NCBI RefSeq assembly: GCF_013375035.1
Contig: NZ_CP056032.1
Location: 1,658,001 to 1,722,000 of the forward strand
Length of the DNA stretch: 64,000 nt
Reading direction: 5' to 3'
From: Spirosoma sp. KUDC1026
Lineage (GTDB): Bacteria > Bacteroidota > Bacteroidia > Cytophagales > Spirosomataceae
Shown: in pieces, positions 1-8,087 of the stretch
Numbering within the stretch: position 1 is the stretch's first letter
How the letters are laid out: every line of letters begins with the position of its first letter
Made by a program: the position numbers and the translations under genes
The notes under the pieces: generated by a model
What the model was told of the DNA's origin: nothing
Databases searched by the model: none
What the model saw: only the letters and a program-made list of their open reading frames with translations

Positions 1-155
1 AAGAAACGGGGCGAGCGCGGTCGCGGACACAATCGAACTGCTTACAGGAAATAGAGCCATGAGCTACGTAGAACGAATATACGTAGAAAAAGAATATAAG
101 TATAGCCGTATATAATAGATGAAGCTAGCTACCTATCGCCGGATACATAATTTGC

Positions 156-461
156 TTACTCATCCGCGTCAAGAAGCCCTTGCTCTCTCAATTTGGCAGT
201 ATAATCTTCTAATGACAACGGACAGTTTGCCAAATCCATGAAATCAGACTTTTCTAACTTACACTGTCTTTTCATCTGCCCAATTAACGAGTCGCCTAAT
301 TCCTTCTCGCCGTGACTTATTTTTGTATATAGCACGACCTTTCCATTATGACGAAACTCCAAATACTTATGGTCATCACTTCTGTTTAAAGAATCCGCGA
401 AACCTTTCTTCTTCAAATTTTTGTATGTCAGTTTTGCATCAAGCGTGGGCATAGTCATCAA
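156..461 (-). CDS. HicA-like small protein (putative toxin of a TA pair)
   Basis: A 101-residue basic protein. It has the pattern of YcfA/HicA-like small RNA-binding toxins: an N-terminal segment ending in KKKGF, a conserved-looking histidine in DDHKYLEF, then a beta strand and an SHG turn, and a C-terminal helix. HicA toxins are dsRBD-fold mRNA interferases. It lies downstream of, and overlaps by 23 bp, a larger protein with a HicB-like C-terminus, which suggests translational coupling of antitoxin first and toxin second. It is longer than classic HicA (about 60-80 residues), with an added C-terminal helix of about 30 residues. The family call is from pattern only and could be wrong; the pairing is the stronger argument. 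Confidence 0.5.
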   Translation of the reverse strand: MMTMPTLDAKLTYKNLKKKGFADSLNRSDDHKYLEFRHNGKVVLYTKISHGEKELGDSLIGQMKRQCKLEKSDFMDLANCPLSLEDYTAKLREQGLLDADE

Positions 462-1392
462 CTTGTTTAACTAAGGCATTCAGGATTGTTTTTATGGACT
501 GAAGCCGTCTTGTTAGTTCAACATCGGGCAGTGAGTTGTAACGATTGTAGATATACTCAAATTCCTGTGCGAAACTTTGTTCTGCTTCTTCTATTGTTGA
601 GCCAGTCCCAACCAAATCAAGAATTTCACAGGTCATAACAAAGTAATCATCCTCTTTTTCGAGTAAGCACCGAAGTGGGCCAAACAGCTTATAAGCATGC
701 GTAGCAGATATAATTATGTCAGGAGCAAGTGATAAAGAGGCTTGCTTGTCAGAATATTCTTCAACGGTTTTTGAATTGACTTTTTTATCGCCCCGATAAG
801 TTGTAACTACCTTTTTAAAACTAACTTCCTGAACAGTTTCTAATTCTTTGTTTTCGATGACATGTACTACTAGCCGGTCACGAACCTCTTTTGCAAACGG
901 TCGAATAGGATAAAGCGGGACGATACTATCCCTACCTTCCTTTTGTTTTATGTCAACAACGTTAACAGGTGAGCCACCAAAACTATTAACAAAATTGAAC
1001 AAACCATCAACAACTTCACTACGCCGGTAAGCATCTGGATATAACTCTCTAACTTTCCCAAAATTTCCTTTTCCAGAAGCCTCAACTAATTCATCAAATT
1101 TTTCCCGAACTAATTCTCGTTGGTTGTCAATATTGCCATTTAGAGTCAATTGCCGGCGAGGGGTGAATGAAAATTGAGGAACGGCACTGCCGGACTTAAA
1201 GCCAGTAAGTTCTATTTTGAAATTATTTAAATCAATTGTAGAGCCTTCTGATACATTGACTTTGGCAAGCGTTTGAAGTAGCGTTTGAAGGTTTTTGGCT
1301 ATTTCAACCAAATAATCAACCGGAAGAGAGTTGTATTTGCCAACTTCTCCGCTTACCTGTAGATTAATAGTTTCTTTATCTTGTTCGGGCAT
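439..1392 (-). CDS. Protein with HicB-like C-terminal domain (putative antitoxin partner)
   Basis: A 317-residue soluble protein. The N-terminal two thirds match no family I recognise. Near residues 245-290 there is a short segment reading EDDYFVMTCEILDLVG followed by GSTIEEAEQSF. This resembles the partial RNase-H fold of HicB antitoxins (strand, acidic turn, G-x-T-x-E-E-A helix). Its 3' end overlaps the start of the HicA-like gene, so the two are probably co-transcribed. A 317-residue HicB would be unusual (typically 70-150). The long N-terminal domain may be a sensor or DNA-binding module, which is inference. The role as an antitoxin is unproven. Confidence 0.5.
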   Translation of the reverse strand: MPEQDKETINLQVSGEVGKYNSLPVDYLVEIAKNLQTLLQTLAKVNVSEGSTIDLNNFKIELTGFKSGSAVPQFSFTPRRQLTLNGNIDNQRELVREKFDELVEASGKGNFGKVRELYPDAYRRSEVVDGLFNFVNSFGGSPVNVVDIKQKEGRDSIVPLYPIRPFAKEVRDRLVVHVIENKELETVQEVSFKKVVTTYRGDKKVNSKTVEEYSDKQASLSLAPDIIISATHAYKLFGPLRCLLEKEDDYFVMTCEILDLVGTGSTIEEAEQSFAQEFEYIYNRYNSLPDVELTRRLQSIKTILNALVKQVDDYAHA

Positions 1393-1472
1393 GTGAGGTT
1401 AACAAATATGGGTCATTATTTGTGGCCAAAAGTACAAAAATTAGGCCAGCTACTCATAAGGCTAAGCTCTTC

Positions 1473-1595
1473 GTACCCTGTTAGGGCGTTTCTGCTGTCG
1501 GCTAGAAGCTGCTTAATAGGGTACAATTATTTAATCGAGGAATTCGCCTTATTGCCGAAGCAGAGACCTTTCAAATCCTGTCTCTTGGGGGCAAT
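1473..1595. other. Gene-free stretch with two consecutive hairpins
   Basis: The interval 1393-1672 has no convincing gene. It holds a perfect 7-bp inverted repeat (GTACCCT at 1473-1479, AGGGTAC at 1518-1524). A second structure at 1551-1595 pairs ATTGCC with GGCAAT outside and AGAGAC with GTCTCT inside. The second loop contains TTCAAATCCTGTCTCT, which resembles the T-arm and 3' end of a tRNA, but no complete cloverleaf can be folded around it. It could be a structured RNA, a terminator pair, or an eroded attachment site. Confidence 0.3.
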
Positions 1596-1672
1596 TTCTT
1601 TGTTGCTGGAATACTGGTAAATTCACTTTTTGCACTTGTAAGTATACTTAATATTCGTGATTAGAACGTTAC

Positions 1673-2923
1673 CTACCAGCGTACCTGCCCATCGCCGGTG
1701 ACGATCCATTTTTCGGTCACCAGTTTTTCCAGCGCAAAGGGACCGCGTGCGTGGAGCTTCTGGGTGGAAATGCCGATCTCGGCACCCAGCCCAAAAACAC
1801 CACCATCGGTAAAGCGAGTTGACGCATTAGCGTACACAGCCGCTGCATCTACTTCCTGCAAAAAGCGATCAATGAGAGGCTGATTTTGCGAAACGATCGC
1901 TTCGGAATGCTTCGATGAATAGGCCTGGATGTGCGACAGGGCTTCGTCGGGGTTGGTTACCACTTTCACCGCAATTTTATAATCCAGAAACTCACGGCCG
2001 AAATCTTCCGGACGAGCGTGCTGTAATTGCTCGTAACCAGCCTGCTGGAAAATACCGTACGCCGTTTCATCGGCAAATACATCGACGTTCCATTTCCGAA
2101 ACTCATCGATCAGCATTGGCAGGAATTTTTCGGCGATGGCTTCATCCACCAGCGCGCAGTCCAGCGAGTTGCAGACCGACGGGCGGGATACCCGGCCGTT
2201 TACCACAATGGCCGCGGCTTTAGTCAGGTCAGCAGATGCTTCAATGTAGGCGTGGCACACGCCGGCTCCGGTTTCGATCGTCGGTACGAGTGAGTTTTTC
2301 CTCACAAACTGAATCAGTGACTCTGAGCCGCGCGGAATGATAATGTCCACGTAACGCGTAGCGGTCAATAGTTCGTTGACAACTGCACGGTCGGGGGGAA
2401 GCAGTGATACGGCTGCTTTGGGTACGCCAAACTCGGTCAATACGGACTGAATCAGATTAACCAGATACCGGTTTGAAAAGTCAGCTTCTTTCCCGCCCTT
2501 GAGCACACAGGCATTCCCCGACCGAAGGCAGAGTGAGGCAACGTCGACCGTTACGTTCGGGCGCGATTCGTAGATGACCCCCACAACGCCCAGCGGTACC
2601 GCGATTTTTTTGAGTTGTAACCCCTGCTCAATCGTTCGTTCGAAAATCACTTCGCCCGCCGGATCAGGCAGTACCGCTACGTCACGCAGGCTTTTGGCCA
2701 GGTCAGCAACACGCGCTTCTGTCAGTTTCAGCCGATCATACTTCGGATCATCAGCCGACATCCGGTCGAGATCTTTCTGATTCTCCGTTACAATCTCGCC
2801 GACGTGAGCCGTTAGTACGTCAGCCATTCGGTTGAGCAGGTCGGTTTTCTGCGCCGAGTTTAGTTGGCGTACCACAGCAGCCGCCTGTTGCGTAGCTTGG
2901 AGAAGAGGAGTGATTGGAGTCAT
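1673..2923 (-). CDS. proA: Gamma-glutamyl phosphate reductase
   Basis: ProA reduces L-glutamyl 5-phosphate to glutamate 5-semialdehyde with NADPH, the second step of proline synthesis, in the cytoplasm. The 416-residue length is typical. Visible features are the cofactor-binding segment GVVGVIYESRPNVTVDVAS (about 112-130), the ETGAGVCH segment, and the catalytic cysteine C251 in RPSVCNSLDCA, as in other aldehyde-dehydrogenase-fold ProA proteins. Its ATG overlaps the stop codon of the upstream toxin-like gene by one base (TAATG), so it is translationally coupled to that gene. It lies in one minus-strand unit: proB, antitoxin-like, toxin-like, proA. Confidence 0.95.
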   Translation of the reverse strand: MTPITPLLQATQQAAAVVRQLNSAQKTDLLNRMADVLTAHVGEIVTENQKDLDRMSADDPKYDRLKLTEARVADLAKSLRDVAVLPDPAGEVIFERTIEQGLQLKKIAVPLGVVGVIYESRPNVTVDVASLCLRSGNACVLKGGKEADFSNRYLVNLIQSVLTEFGVPKAAVSLLPPDRAVVNELLTATRYVDIIIPRGSESLIQFVRKNSLVPTIETGAGVCHAYIEASADLTKAAAIVVNGRVSRPSVCNSLDCALVDEAIAEKFLPMLIDEFRKWNVDVFADETAYGIFQQAGYEQLQHARPEDFGREFLDYKIAVKVVTNPDEALSHIQAYSSKHSEAIVSQNQPLIDRFLQEVDAAAVYANASTRFTDGGVFGLGAEIGISTQKLHARGPFALEKLVTEKWIVTGDGQVRW

Positions 2924-3282
2924 TACTTTGTATTAGTTAGCTGTTCCTGAATATACCGGAGTACATCGGGTAGCGTAATGTCAAAACTTTCAGTTATTAC
3001 TTCTGTTGCTTGTCGGTAGTCGTGTCGATGATTCGGGAAGGAAATCAACTGTGGAAAGTGCGGTGCATTATCCCAGCGAACCAACCATTGTTGGTCTGTT
3101 TTTTGCCAATGAAAAGCGTATTTTCTTGTAGTGCTGTCGGAATACTCTTTCGTATGCAGTACTGACCCGTCGATAAGTGTGATGCGAAGTTTAGCAAAAA
3201 ATGTATCCTCCATATGGTCCAGCCGTAGCACGTCGTACTGGCTCACAAACGGGTGTGTATTCAACCAAACAAGGTATTCCAT
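2923..3282 (-). CDS. TumE-type (DUF6516) putative toxin
   Basis: A 119-residue protein with the DUF6516/TumE pattern: an N-terminal strand region, then YAFHWQ, RWDNAPHFPQL, SFPNHRHDYRQ, and a C-terminal LPDVLRYIQEQL helix. The DNAPH...FPxHxH histidine arrangement is the hallmark I recognise for this toxin family. The gene begins 21 bp after the 89-residue protein that fits the partner-antitoxin pattern, and it ends in a one-base overlap with proA. The toxin activity (RNA cleavage has been suggested for relatives) is family knowledge and not visible here. Its position inside the proline operon is unusual. Confidence 0.7.
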   Translation of the reverse strand: MEYLVWLNTHPFVSQYDVLRLDHMEDTFFAKLRITLIDGSVLHTKEYSDSTTRKYAFHWQKTDQQWLVRWDNAPHFPQLISFPNHRHDYRQATEVITESFDITLPDVLRYIQEQLTNTK

Positions 3283-3303
3283 CTGGCAAGTGAGTGGTGA
3301 TAG

Positions 3304-3573
3304 CTAGCCGATGTATTCAATGTTGCCTGCCTGGACGTCCCGAATTTTTTGTTCAGTCATGTGCAGAAATTCGTTGTCTGCTTTCCATTCAACATAATCA
3401 TCCCATTCGTTAATTAACTCTTTTGGTGCCGATGCGACATACTTCTCGAACGCGTCAAAAGGCATGTCGTACTTACGCTCAAAAAGTCGAACGTTTTCTT
3501 GAAATCGATGCTTCTGCGCCAGATAGTCCAGCAGCATCCATTGTTGCACCGCCTGTTTCGTTACTTGCACCAT
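3304..3573 (-). CDS. Putative antitoxin partner of the TumE-like protein
   Basis: An 89-residue, helix-rich protein. After a leading helix with a coiled-coil look (MLLDYLAQKHRFQENVRLFERKY) it has YDMPFDAFEKYV, then an acidic stretch ending in WDDYVEWKADNEF. The pattern of a glycine/methionine-containing KYxMxFxxFE followed by a DDYxEWxA motif is common in small proteins encoded directly upstream of DUF6516 genes. It sits 45 bp after proB and 21 bp before the toxin-like gene, on the same strand. The antitoxin role is inferred from this pairing. Its stop codon lies within a TAGCTAGCC 9-mer that occurs again just upstream of its start. Confidence 0.6.
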   Translation of the reverse strand: MVQVTKQAVQQWMLLDYLAQKHRFQENVRLFERKYDMPFDAFEKYVASAPKELINEWDDYVEWKADNEFLHMTEQKIRDVQAGNIEYIG

Positions 3574-3618
3574 AGTCGAATGCGTTAGCTAGCCAGACAA
3601 ACGCCCAGCTAATTCGGG

Positions 3619-4653
3619 TTACAAAAGTACAATATCATTCGCATTCGCCACCTCAACGTTTTGATGGCTAAGCTGTTGTGCCAGCGTATTCGACGAGATC
3701 CGGACGCGGGCCACGGCAACCGCCGATTGTTGCTCGTCCAAAATTTCAATCATCTCGCCAGCCGCAAAGTCACCGATAACATTTTGGATTCCTACGGCCA
3801 GCAGGCTCCGGCGCTGTTGCAGGGCACGCACCGCCCCTGCATCAATCTGTATCTGTCCAACGGCCAAACTACCGCTTCCCAGCCAGCGATTGCGGGCCGA
3901 TAGCGAACTGGGCTGCGCTAGAAACTCGGTACCAGTTTCGCCGTTCAGCGCCCGGCTAATGTTATCCGGTTCGTTCAAACCGAAAATTAGCACCCGAATA
4001 CCCATGCGCGTAGCCAGCTTGGCAAAGGTTAGTTTAGAGGCCATGCCGCCCAGGCCCAGCGAGGATTTATCGGTGCGAACAACCCCAAAAATCTGCTCGT
4101 CGAACGCAGCAACCTGCCGAATAATCTGCCCGTTATTGTCCAGCAAGCCACCAACCGACGTGCACAGCATAAGCGCTTTGGCGCCGAAACCCACAGCCAT
4201 CAGGGTGGCTAGTTCGTCGTTATCCGAAAACTTCAGCTCGCGGTTGCTGACCACGTCGTTCTCGTTGGCAATTGGAATAAGCCCATTATGCCACAGTTCT
4301 TCGTACGTTTGCTTCAATTGCAGAAACTGGTCCCGGCTAGCAAAATGATGGCGTTCGCACAGACTCTGCGCAATCGAGATGCCGTAAATCGCGAAGAACC
4401 GGGAATACTGATTGAGTAACAGTAAGTTGCCCACAGCCGCTGCGGCTTTTCGCTGCGTAATGTCACCCCGATAATCGCTGATCAACGCCTTCCCGGCACC
4501 AACGGCGCCAGAGGAAACCAGGACAATGTGGTAGTGGGCGTGCAGAGCGGCCACCTGCCGGGCAATGTCGACCATGACCGGCTCGTTGGGTTCGCCGGAT
4601 GGCTTGGTGATCGAAGCTGTACCGAATTTGAGGACAAGAACAGGTTTTGTCAT
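3619..4653 (-). CDS. proB: Glutamate 5-kinase
   Basis: ProB phosphorylates L-glutamate with ATP, the first and feedback-controlled step of proline synthesis. The 344 residues hold an amino-acid-kinase domain: N-terminal LVLKFGTASI, the SSGAVGAGK loop at about 47-55, the IANENDVV substrate segment, FSDNDELATLMA, and GLGGMASKL. The C-terminal part (about 265-344) looks like a PUA domain (DAGAVRAL, NVIGDFAAGEMIEI). It is the first gene of the proB, antitoxin-like, toxin-like, proA unit. The next upstream gene, aat, ends 36 bp before the proB start on the same strand, so aat may belong to the same transcript. Confidence 0.95.
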   Translation of the reverse strand: MTKPVLVLKFGTASITKPSGEPNEPVMVDIARQVAALHAHYHIVLVSSGAVGAGKALISDYRGDITQRKAAAAVGNLLLLNQYSRFFAIYGISIAQSLCERHHFASRDQFLQLKQTYEELWHNGLIPIANENDVVSNRELKFSDNDELATLMAVGFGAKALMLCTSVGGLLDNNGQIIRQVAAFDEQIFGVVRTDKSSLGLGGMASKLTFAKLATRMGIRVLIFGLNEPDNISRALNGETGTEFLAQPSSLSARNRWLGSGSLAVGQIQIDAGAVRALQQRRSLLAVGIQNVIGDFAAGEMIEILDEQQSAVAVARVRISSNTLAQQLSHQNVEVANANDIVLL

Positions 4654-4689
4654 GGCCGCAAAGATAGAGCAATCCCCGTAAAGCCGGCT

Positions 4690-5289
4690 TTAATCAATAA
4701 GCGTAGTAGGCACGAAACGAGCTTCGTTGACCAGCGCGGCCTTGAGCTGCTTTAGGTAATCGGCCTTCGGAATCTCTATAGCGCCATACCGCCGGACGTT
4801 ATCGTTGATGAATTGCGTATCAAGCAGGGTAAAGCGCTGCTTCCGAAGCTGCATAATCAGGTAGTGAAACGCCACCTTCGATGCGTTGCTGACCCGGTGA
4901 AACATGGATTCGCCAAAGAAAGCCGAACCCAGTGAAACGCCGTAAAGCCCCCCGACTAGTTCATTGTTTTGGTACGCTTCGACGCTGTGGGCCAACCCCA
5001 TATGATGCAGTTCAGTGTAGGCCTCGATAATTTCTTCCGAAATCCAGACGCTGTCTTCATCGTTGCGGGGTTCTGAACAGTATCGCATCACCTGTGTAAA
5101 GGCCGTATTGAACCGTATTTCGAACTGATTCTGATTCAGGACTGGCCGAAGCGAACGGGCTGGCTGGTAGGTATCAAGCGGGATGATAGCGCGTGGATCG
5201 GGGGCGTACCAATACAAGGTTCCATCAGCGTCGGCCATCGGGAAAATCCCGTTAATATACCCGTAAATCAGGTCGTCGGCGGTAAGCAT
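4690..5289 (-). CDS. aat: Leucyl/phenylalanyl-tRNA-protein transferase
   Basis: Aat transfers Leu or Phe from tRNA to N-terminal Arg/Lys of proteins, marking them for ClpS/ClpAP degradation (N-degron pathway). I chose the ATG at 5289 (199 residues) because the protein then begins MLTADDLIYGYINGIFPM, the usual start of the family. A longer frame to 5430 would add 47 unconserved residues. Family motifs include GIFPM, YWYAPDPRAIIPLD, FNTAFTQVMRYCS, WI, AYTELHHMGLAHSVE, GGLYGVSLGSAFFGESMF, and LLDTQF. It reads in the same direction as proB. A 14-bp perfect palindrome (4679-4692) overlaps its stop. Confidence 0.93.
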   Translation of the reverse strand: MLTADDLIYGYINGIFPMADADGTLYWYAPDPRAIIPLDTYQPARSLRPVLNQNQFEIRFNTAFTQVMRYCSEPRNDEDSVWISEEIIEAYTELHHMGLAHSVEAYQNNELVGGLYGVSLGSAFFGESMFHRVSNASKVAFHYLIMQLRKQRFTLLDTQFINDNVRRYGAIEIPKADYLKQLKAALVNEARFVPTTLID

Positions 5290-5531
5290 GAGCGAGTGTA
5301 AGTGAGAACCGAAGCTAAGCAAAGATATGGGTTTTGGTGAATACGTACCGAACCTGACCCAAAGGATTGCTTTATCCCGAGCAGAAGGTATGCCAATGCC
5401 CGTTAAACGAAACACTTTTTGCGTTGTCAAACGATTCGGTTAGCAAAACGGTTGTTCTGCCAGCAGAAGACGTATCTGAAAAATTAAACGACTACTGATA
5501 CCGAAGACGTATCAATAAATTCGATTCACCT

Positions 5532-6149
5532 ATGAAGAAAAGCTTGTTAGTACTTGTCCTGGCCCTGCCGCTGCTATTTAGCCAGTGCAGCATCAATAAA
5601 CAGATCTCGCAGGCAAAAGCGCTGGGCGACTGTCGGTATTCTATTGCATCGGCCGACAGCGTGTTTCTGGCCGGCGTCGATATCCGGGAGTTTCGTAAAC
5701 TGGAAGACATCAATCCCGCCCGGTATCCCCGTCTGGCCGCTGGTCTGCTAACCCGGAACGTACCGCTGGATGCCCGGATCAATCTCGATATTACGAATCC
5801 GACCAACAAACTGGCGGGAATTAACCAGCTGGAATACCGGATTCTGCTGGCCGGACAGGAGTTGTTTAACGGTTTCCTGAATCAGCGAATCGAAGTGCAG
5901 CCGGGGGGCGGCAAAACGCGGGTACCCGTTCGGCTGAATACTAATGCCTTCCAGTTACTGACTGATGCCAAAACCCGCGACGCCTTTACCCAACTGGTGC
6001 AGAACCTGTCGGGGTCGGCTAACACAAGCCCGTCCAAGCTGACGATTAAAATCAAACCAACCCTGGATCTGGCTGGTGGTCAGGTGAATTATCCCGGCTA
6101 CATCACCATCGATCAGGACGTAACGAACAAGATCCTGCTCGGTAAGTAG
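5532..6149 (+). CDS. LEA-like lipoprotein
   Basis: A 205-residue exported lipoprotein. The first 19 residues form a signal peptide ending in a lipobox (LLFSQC, cysteine 19), so it is probably anchored in a membrane on the periplasmic side. The mature part contains a LEA type 2/WHy-like beta domain: INLDITNPTNKLAGINQLEYRI (about 84-105) followed by a GQELFNGFLNQ turn, and IKIKPTLDLAGGQVNYPGY near the end. Such proteins are widespread in Bacteroidota and of unknown role. It is a single gene with its own terminator-like hairpin downstream (6197-6226) and is divergent from aat. Confidence 0.7.
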   Translation: MKKSLLVLVLALPLLFSQCSINKQISQAKALGDCRYSIASADSVFLAGVDIREFRKLEDINPARYPRLAAGLLTRNVPLDARINLDITNPTNKLAGINQLEYRILLAGQELFNGFLNQRIEVQPGGGKTRVPVRLNTNAFQLLTDAKTRDAFTQLVQNLSGSANTSPSKLTIKIKPTLDLAGGQVNYPGYITIDQDVTNKILLGK

Positions 6150-6196
6150 TACCTGACCAGGGGTAACTTCTTCGTGAATACAGTAGCATTGTACAT

Positions 6197-6226
6197 GCCC
6201 CGGCTTTTTACGATCGGGGCTTTTTT
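6197..6226 (+). terminator. Rho-independent terminator after the LEA-like lipoprotein
   Basis: GCCCCG (6197-6202) pairs with CGGGGC (6215-6220) and is followed at once by six T residues. It lies 47 bp after the lipoprotein stop. Confidence 0.75.
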
Positions 6227-6270
6227 ATGGCCCTACCGTCGATAATTCATGACCAACCTTAACTAGATTT

Positions 6271-7308
6271 ATGCGCCAACTGCTCTCTTGCCTGTTTCTT
6301 CTCCTGACTGCAACGCTGACCCGGGCGCAGCAAATCCAGCTAGCTCACGATGAAGCCGGAAAGCAAGTTTCCGTGACGGTGGATGGTAAGCCTTTTACGG
6401 CGTATATCTACCCCGGCCCGACCGTTCTGAAAAAGCCGGTGCTGTACCCCATCGTTTCGGCGGGAGGAAATGCCATAACCCGAGGCTGGCCTATGGATCC
6501 GCGGCCCGGTGAGCGGGTTGATCATCCACACCACGTGGGCATGTGGTTCAACTACGGCGACGTAAACGGGCATGACTTCTGGAATAATTCCAACGAAGTT
6601 GGCCCCGAGCACAAAGGTCCCTTCGGTACGATTGTGCATACCGGCGTCAAGTCCATGAAAAGCGGCAAAGGCAAGGCCGAACTGGTTGTAACGGCCGACT
6701 GGCTGGATAAGGACAACAAACCGATGTTGCAGGAAACGACCACCTATACGTTCCGGACTGAGGGGAATAAACGGACAATCGAGCGGGCTGCGGTTCTGAA
6801 AGCGCTGGCCAACGACGTTACGTTCAAAGACAATAAAGAAGGCATGATTGCCCTGCGGCTAGCCCGGCAACTGGAGCATCCGTCGACAAAACCCGAAGTG
6901 TTTACCGACGCACAGGGCGTGGCTACGAAGGTACCAACGCTGGACAACACGGGTATCACAGGCATGTATCACAGCAGCGAAGGCGTCGAAGGCGATGCTG
7001 TTTGGGGAACCCGCGCCCGCTGGGTCAACCTGACCGGCACAATTAACGGCGAACCGCTGGCCGTTACGTTACTGGACCATCCGAAGAACATAGGGTATCC
7101 AACGTACTGGCACGCGCGTGGGTATGGGTTGTTTGCAGCCAATCCGATGGCTCCATCGGTCTTCAGTAATGGGAAAGAAATGCCCATGAACTACAAGCTT
7201 CCCGCCGGGCAGTCGGTCACGTTCCGGTACCAACTCATTGTTCAGTCGGGTGAGTCGCCCAAACAGGCGCTCAATGAGCAGGCAGAACGATTCTCGCAGT
7301 TGCGGTGA
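6271..7308 (+). CDS. DUF6807 (PmoA-like) secreted protein
   Basis: A 345-residue protein with a clear signal peptide (MRQLLSCLFLLLTATLTRAQ). The mature protein matches the DUF6807 family, often labelled PmoA family in databases although unrelated to methane oxygenase activity. It has an early FTAYIYPG, then GERVDHPHHVGMWFNYGDVNGHDFWN, EGMIALRLARQLEHPS, and LLDHPKNIGYPTYWHARGYGLFAANPM. The cluster of histidines in DHPHHVG suggests a metal or sugar site. These proteins commonly occur near sugar catabolic genes of Bacteroidota, and their activity is not established. It is a single gene bounded by hairpins. Confidence 0.75.
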   Translation: MRQLLSCLFLLLTATLTRAQQIQLAHDEAGKQVSVTVDGKPFTAYIYPGPTVLKKPVLYPIVSAGGNAITRGWPMDPRPGERVDHPHHVGMWFNYGDVNGHDFWNNSNEVGPEHKGPFGTIVHTGVKSMKSGKGKAELVVTADWLDKDNKPMLQETTTYTFRTEGNKRTIERAAVLKALANDVTFKDNKEGMIALRLARQLEHPSTKPEVFTDAQGVATKVPTLDNTGITGMYHSSEGVEGDAVWGTRARWVNLTGTINGEPLAVTLLDHPKNIGYPTYWHARGYGLFAANPMAPSVFSNGKEMPMNYKLPAGQSVTFRYQLIVQSGESPKQALNEQAERFSQLR

Positions 7309-7326
7309 GAATTGTCCAAAACAAAG

Positions 7327-7370
7327 AACGGGTTTTCTGGATGATTTTATGATTCTCCAGAAAACCCGTT
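7327..7370. terminator. Bidirectional terminator between convergent genes
   Basis: Perfect 15-bp arms (7327-7341 and 7356-7370) around a 14-base loop. It lies between the DUF6807 gene and the convergent 131-residue gene. The U-tract is weak on both strands. Confidence 0.6.
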
Positions 7371-7389
7371 TATGCTGAGTAAGTGAGTA

Positions 7390-7785
7390 CTAGTTTAAAT
7401 GGACCAGTGCGGAGCGGTACACCCGTCCATCGAGCGAGTCGACCCAGGTCCGTAACGTATCGTTCTCATAGGCCGCCCGCGTCATTTCCGCATCGATCTG
7501 CCGGAGCAGGAAAAATAACTGATGAACGTGCAGCCACTGGCGGTGTAGCTGGGTCTGGCTTTCGGTAGCAGGATCGTACTGACGAATCTCTTTGGTTAGC
7601 TGACGAAGGCTCATTTTAAGGTGGTAGCGCAACATGATCAGCCGGCTGGCCATTTCCAGCTCGGCTGGATTGCGCTCCATGTGCGTGATTCCCTTAGCGA
7701 GAATATTGTTACGTTGCTGGAGCTGATCTGACACAATGTACCAGGCGTGCTCGGCCCGAAGCGATTCATACGTGGCAATTTTCAT
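7390..7785 (-). CDS. Hypothetical helical protein
   Basis: A 131-residue protein, probably all alpha-helical and soluble, with no signal peptide or membrane segment. It has many Leu, Arg, Gln and His residues and a HMERNPAELEMASRLIMLRYHLKMSL-type helix. I do not recognise the family. It stands alone, convergent with the DUF6807 gene and sharing the hairpin at 7327-7370. The upstream region is AT-rich, as expected for a promoter. Codon use resembles its neighbours, so it is likely a real gene. Confidence 0.55.
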   Translation of the reverse strand: MKIATYESLRAEHAWYIVSDQLQQRNNILAKGITHMERNPAELEMASRLIMLRYHLKMSLRQLTKEIRQYDPATESQTQLHRQWLHVHQLFFLLRQIDAEMTRAAYENDTLRTWVDSLDGRVYRSALVHLN

Positions 7786-8087
7786 GACGATTAGTACATA
7801 ACGGTTTATAACAAATATACCTTTTCTGCCAATGATTCTAGTGATAGAGATAAATTTCTGTTAAATTTTAATCTGAGTTTGCAGGGTATTGCCAATACTT
7901 TTTCTGTTGATAAAAAATATACCGGTAAGCTTTTTAAGCCTTCAGTCGGTCTTGCTGCTCAAGACCGATGAGTTGACAGTTGAAAAAATACGGTTGAATA
8001 CCGAATATTGAGTGACTGAACATCAGTTGTTCGGAAGCTGGCCGGTCCTTGTCTGGTAGGCTATCACCAACGTTATTGCTTTGCCGT
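7786..8087. other. AT-rich intergenic region with a small hairpin
   Basis: About 300 bp between divergent genes. It is AT-rich and carries a perfect 9-bp inverted repeat (7946-7954 with 7960-7968, loop of five) not followed by a T run. This may be an operator or leader structure. No small gene is evident. Confidence 0.4.

Noticed and set aside
1-155. Gene or element at the window start
   Set aside because: No coding or structural feature could be supported in this stretch.
1551-1595. Possible tRNA gene
   Set aside because: Only a T-arm-like segment is present; no acceptor, D-arm or anticodon stem can be built around it.
1381-1620. 79-residue plus-strand frame after the HicB-like gene
   Set aside because: It overlaps the start of the HicB-like gene and the two hairpins, has no recognisable domain, and its composition is unlike a real protein.
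5290-5430. N-terminal extension of aat
   Set aside because: The extra 47 residues are not part of the family and precede the standard MLTADDLIYGYINGIFPM start.
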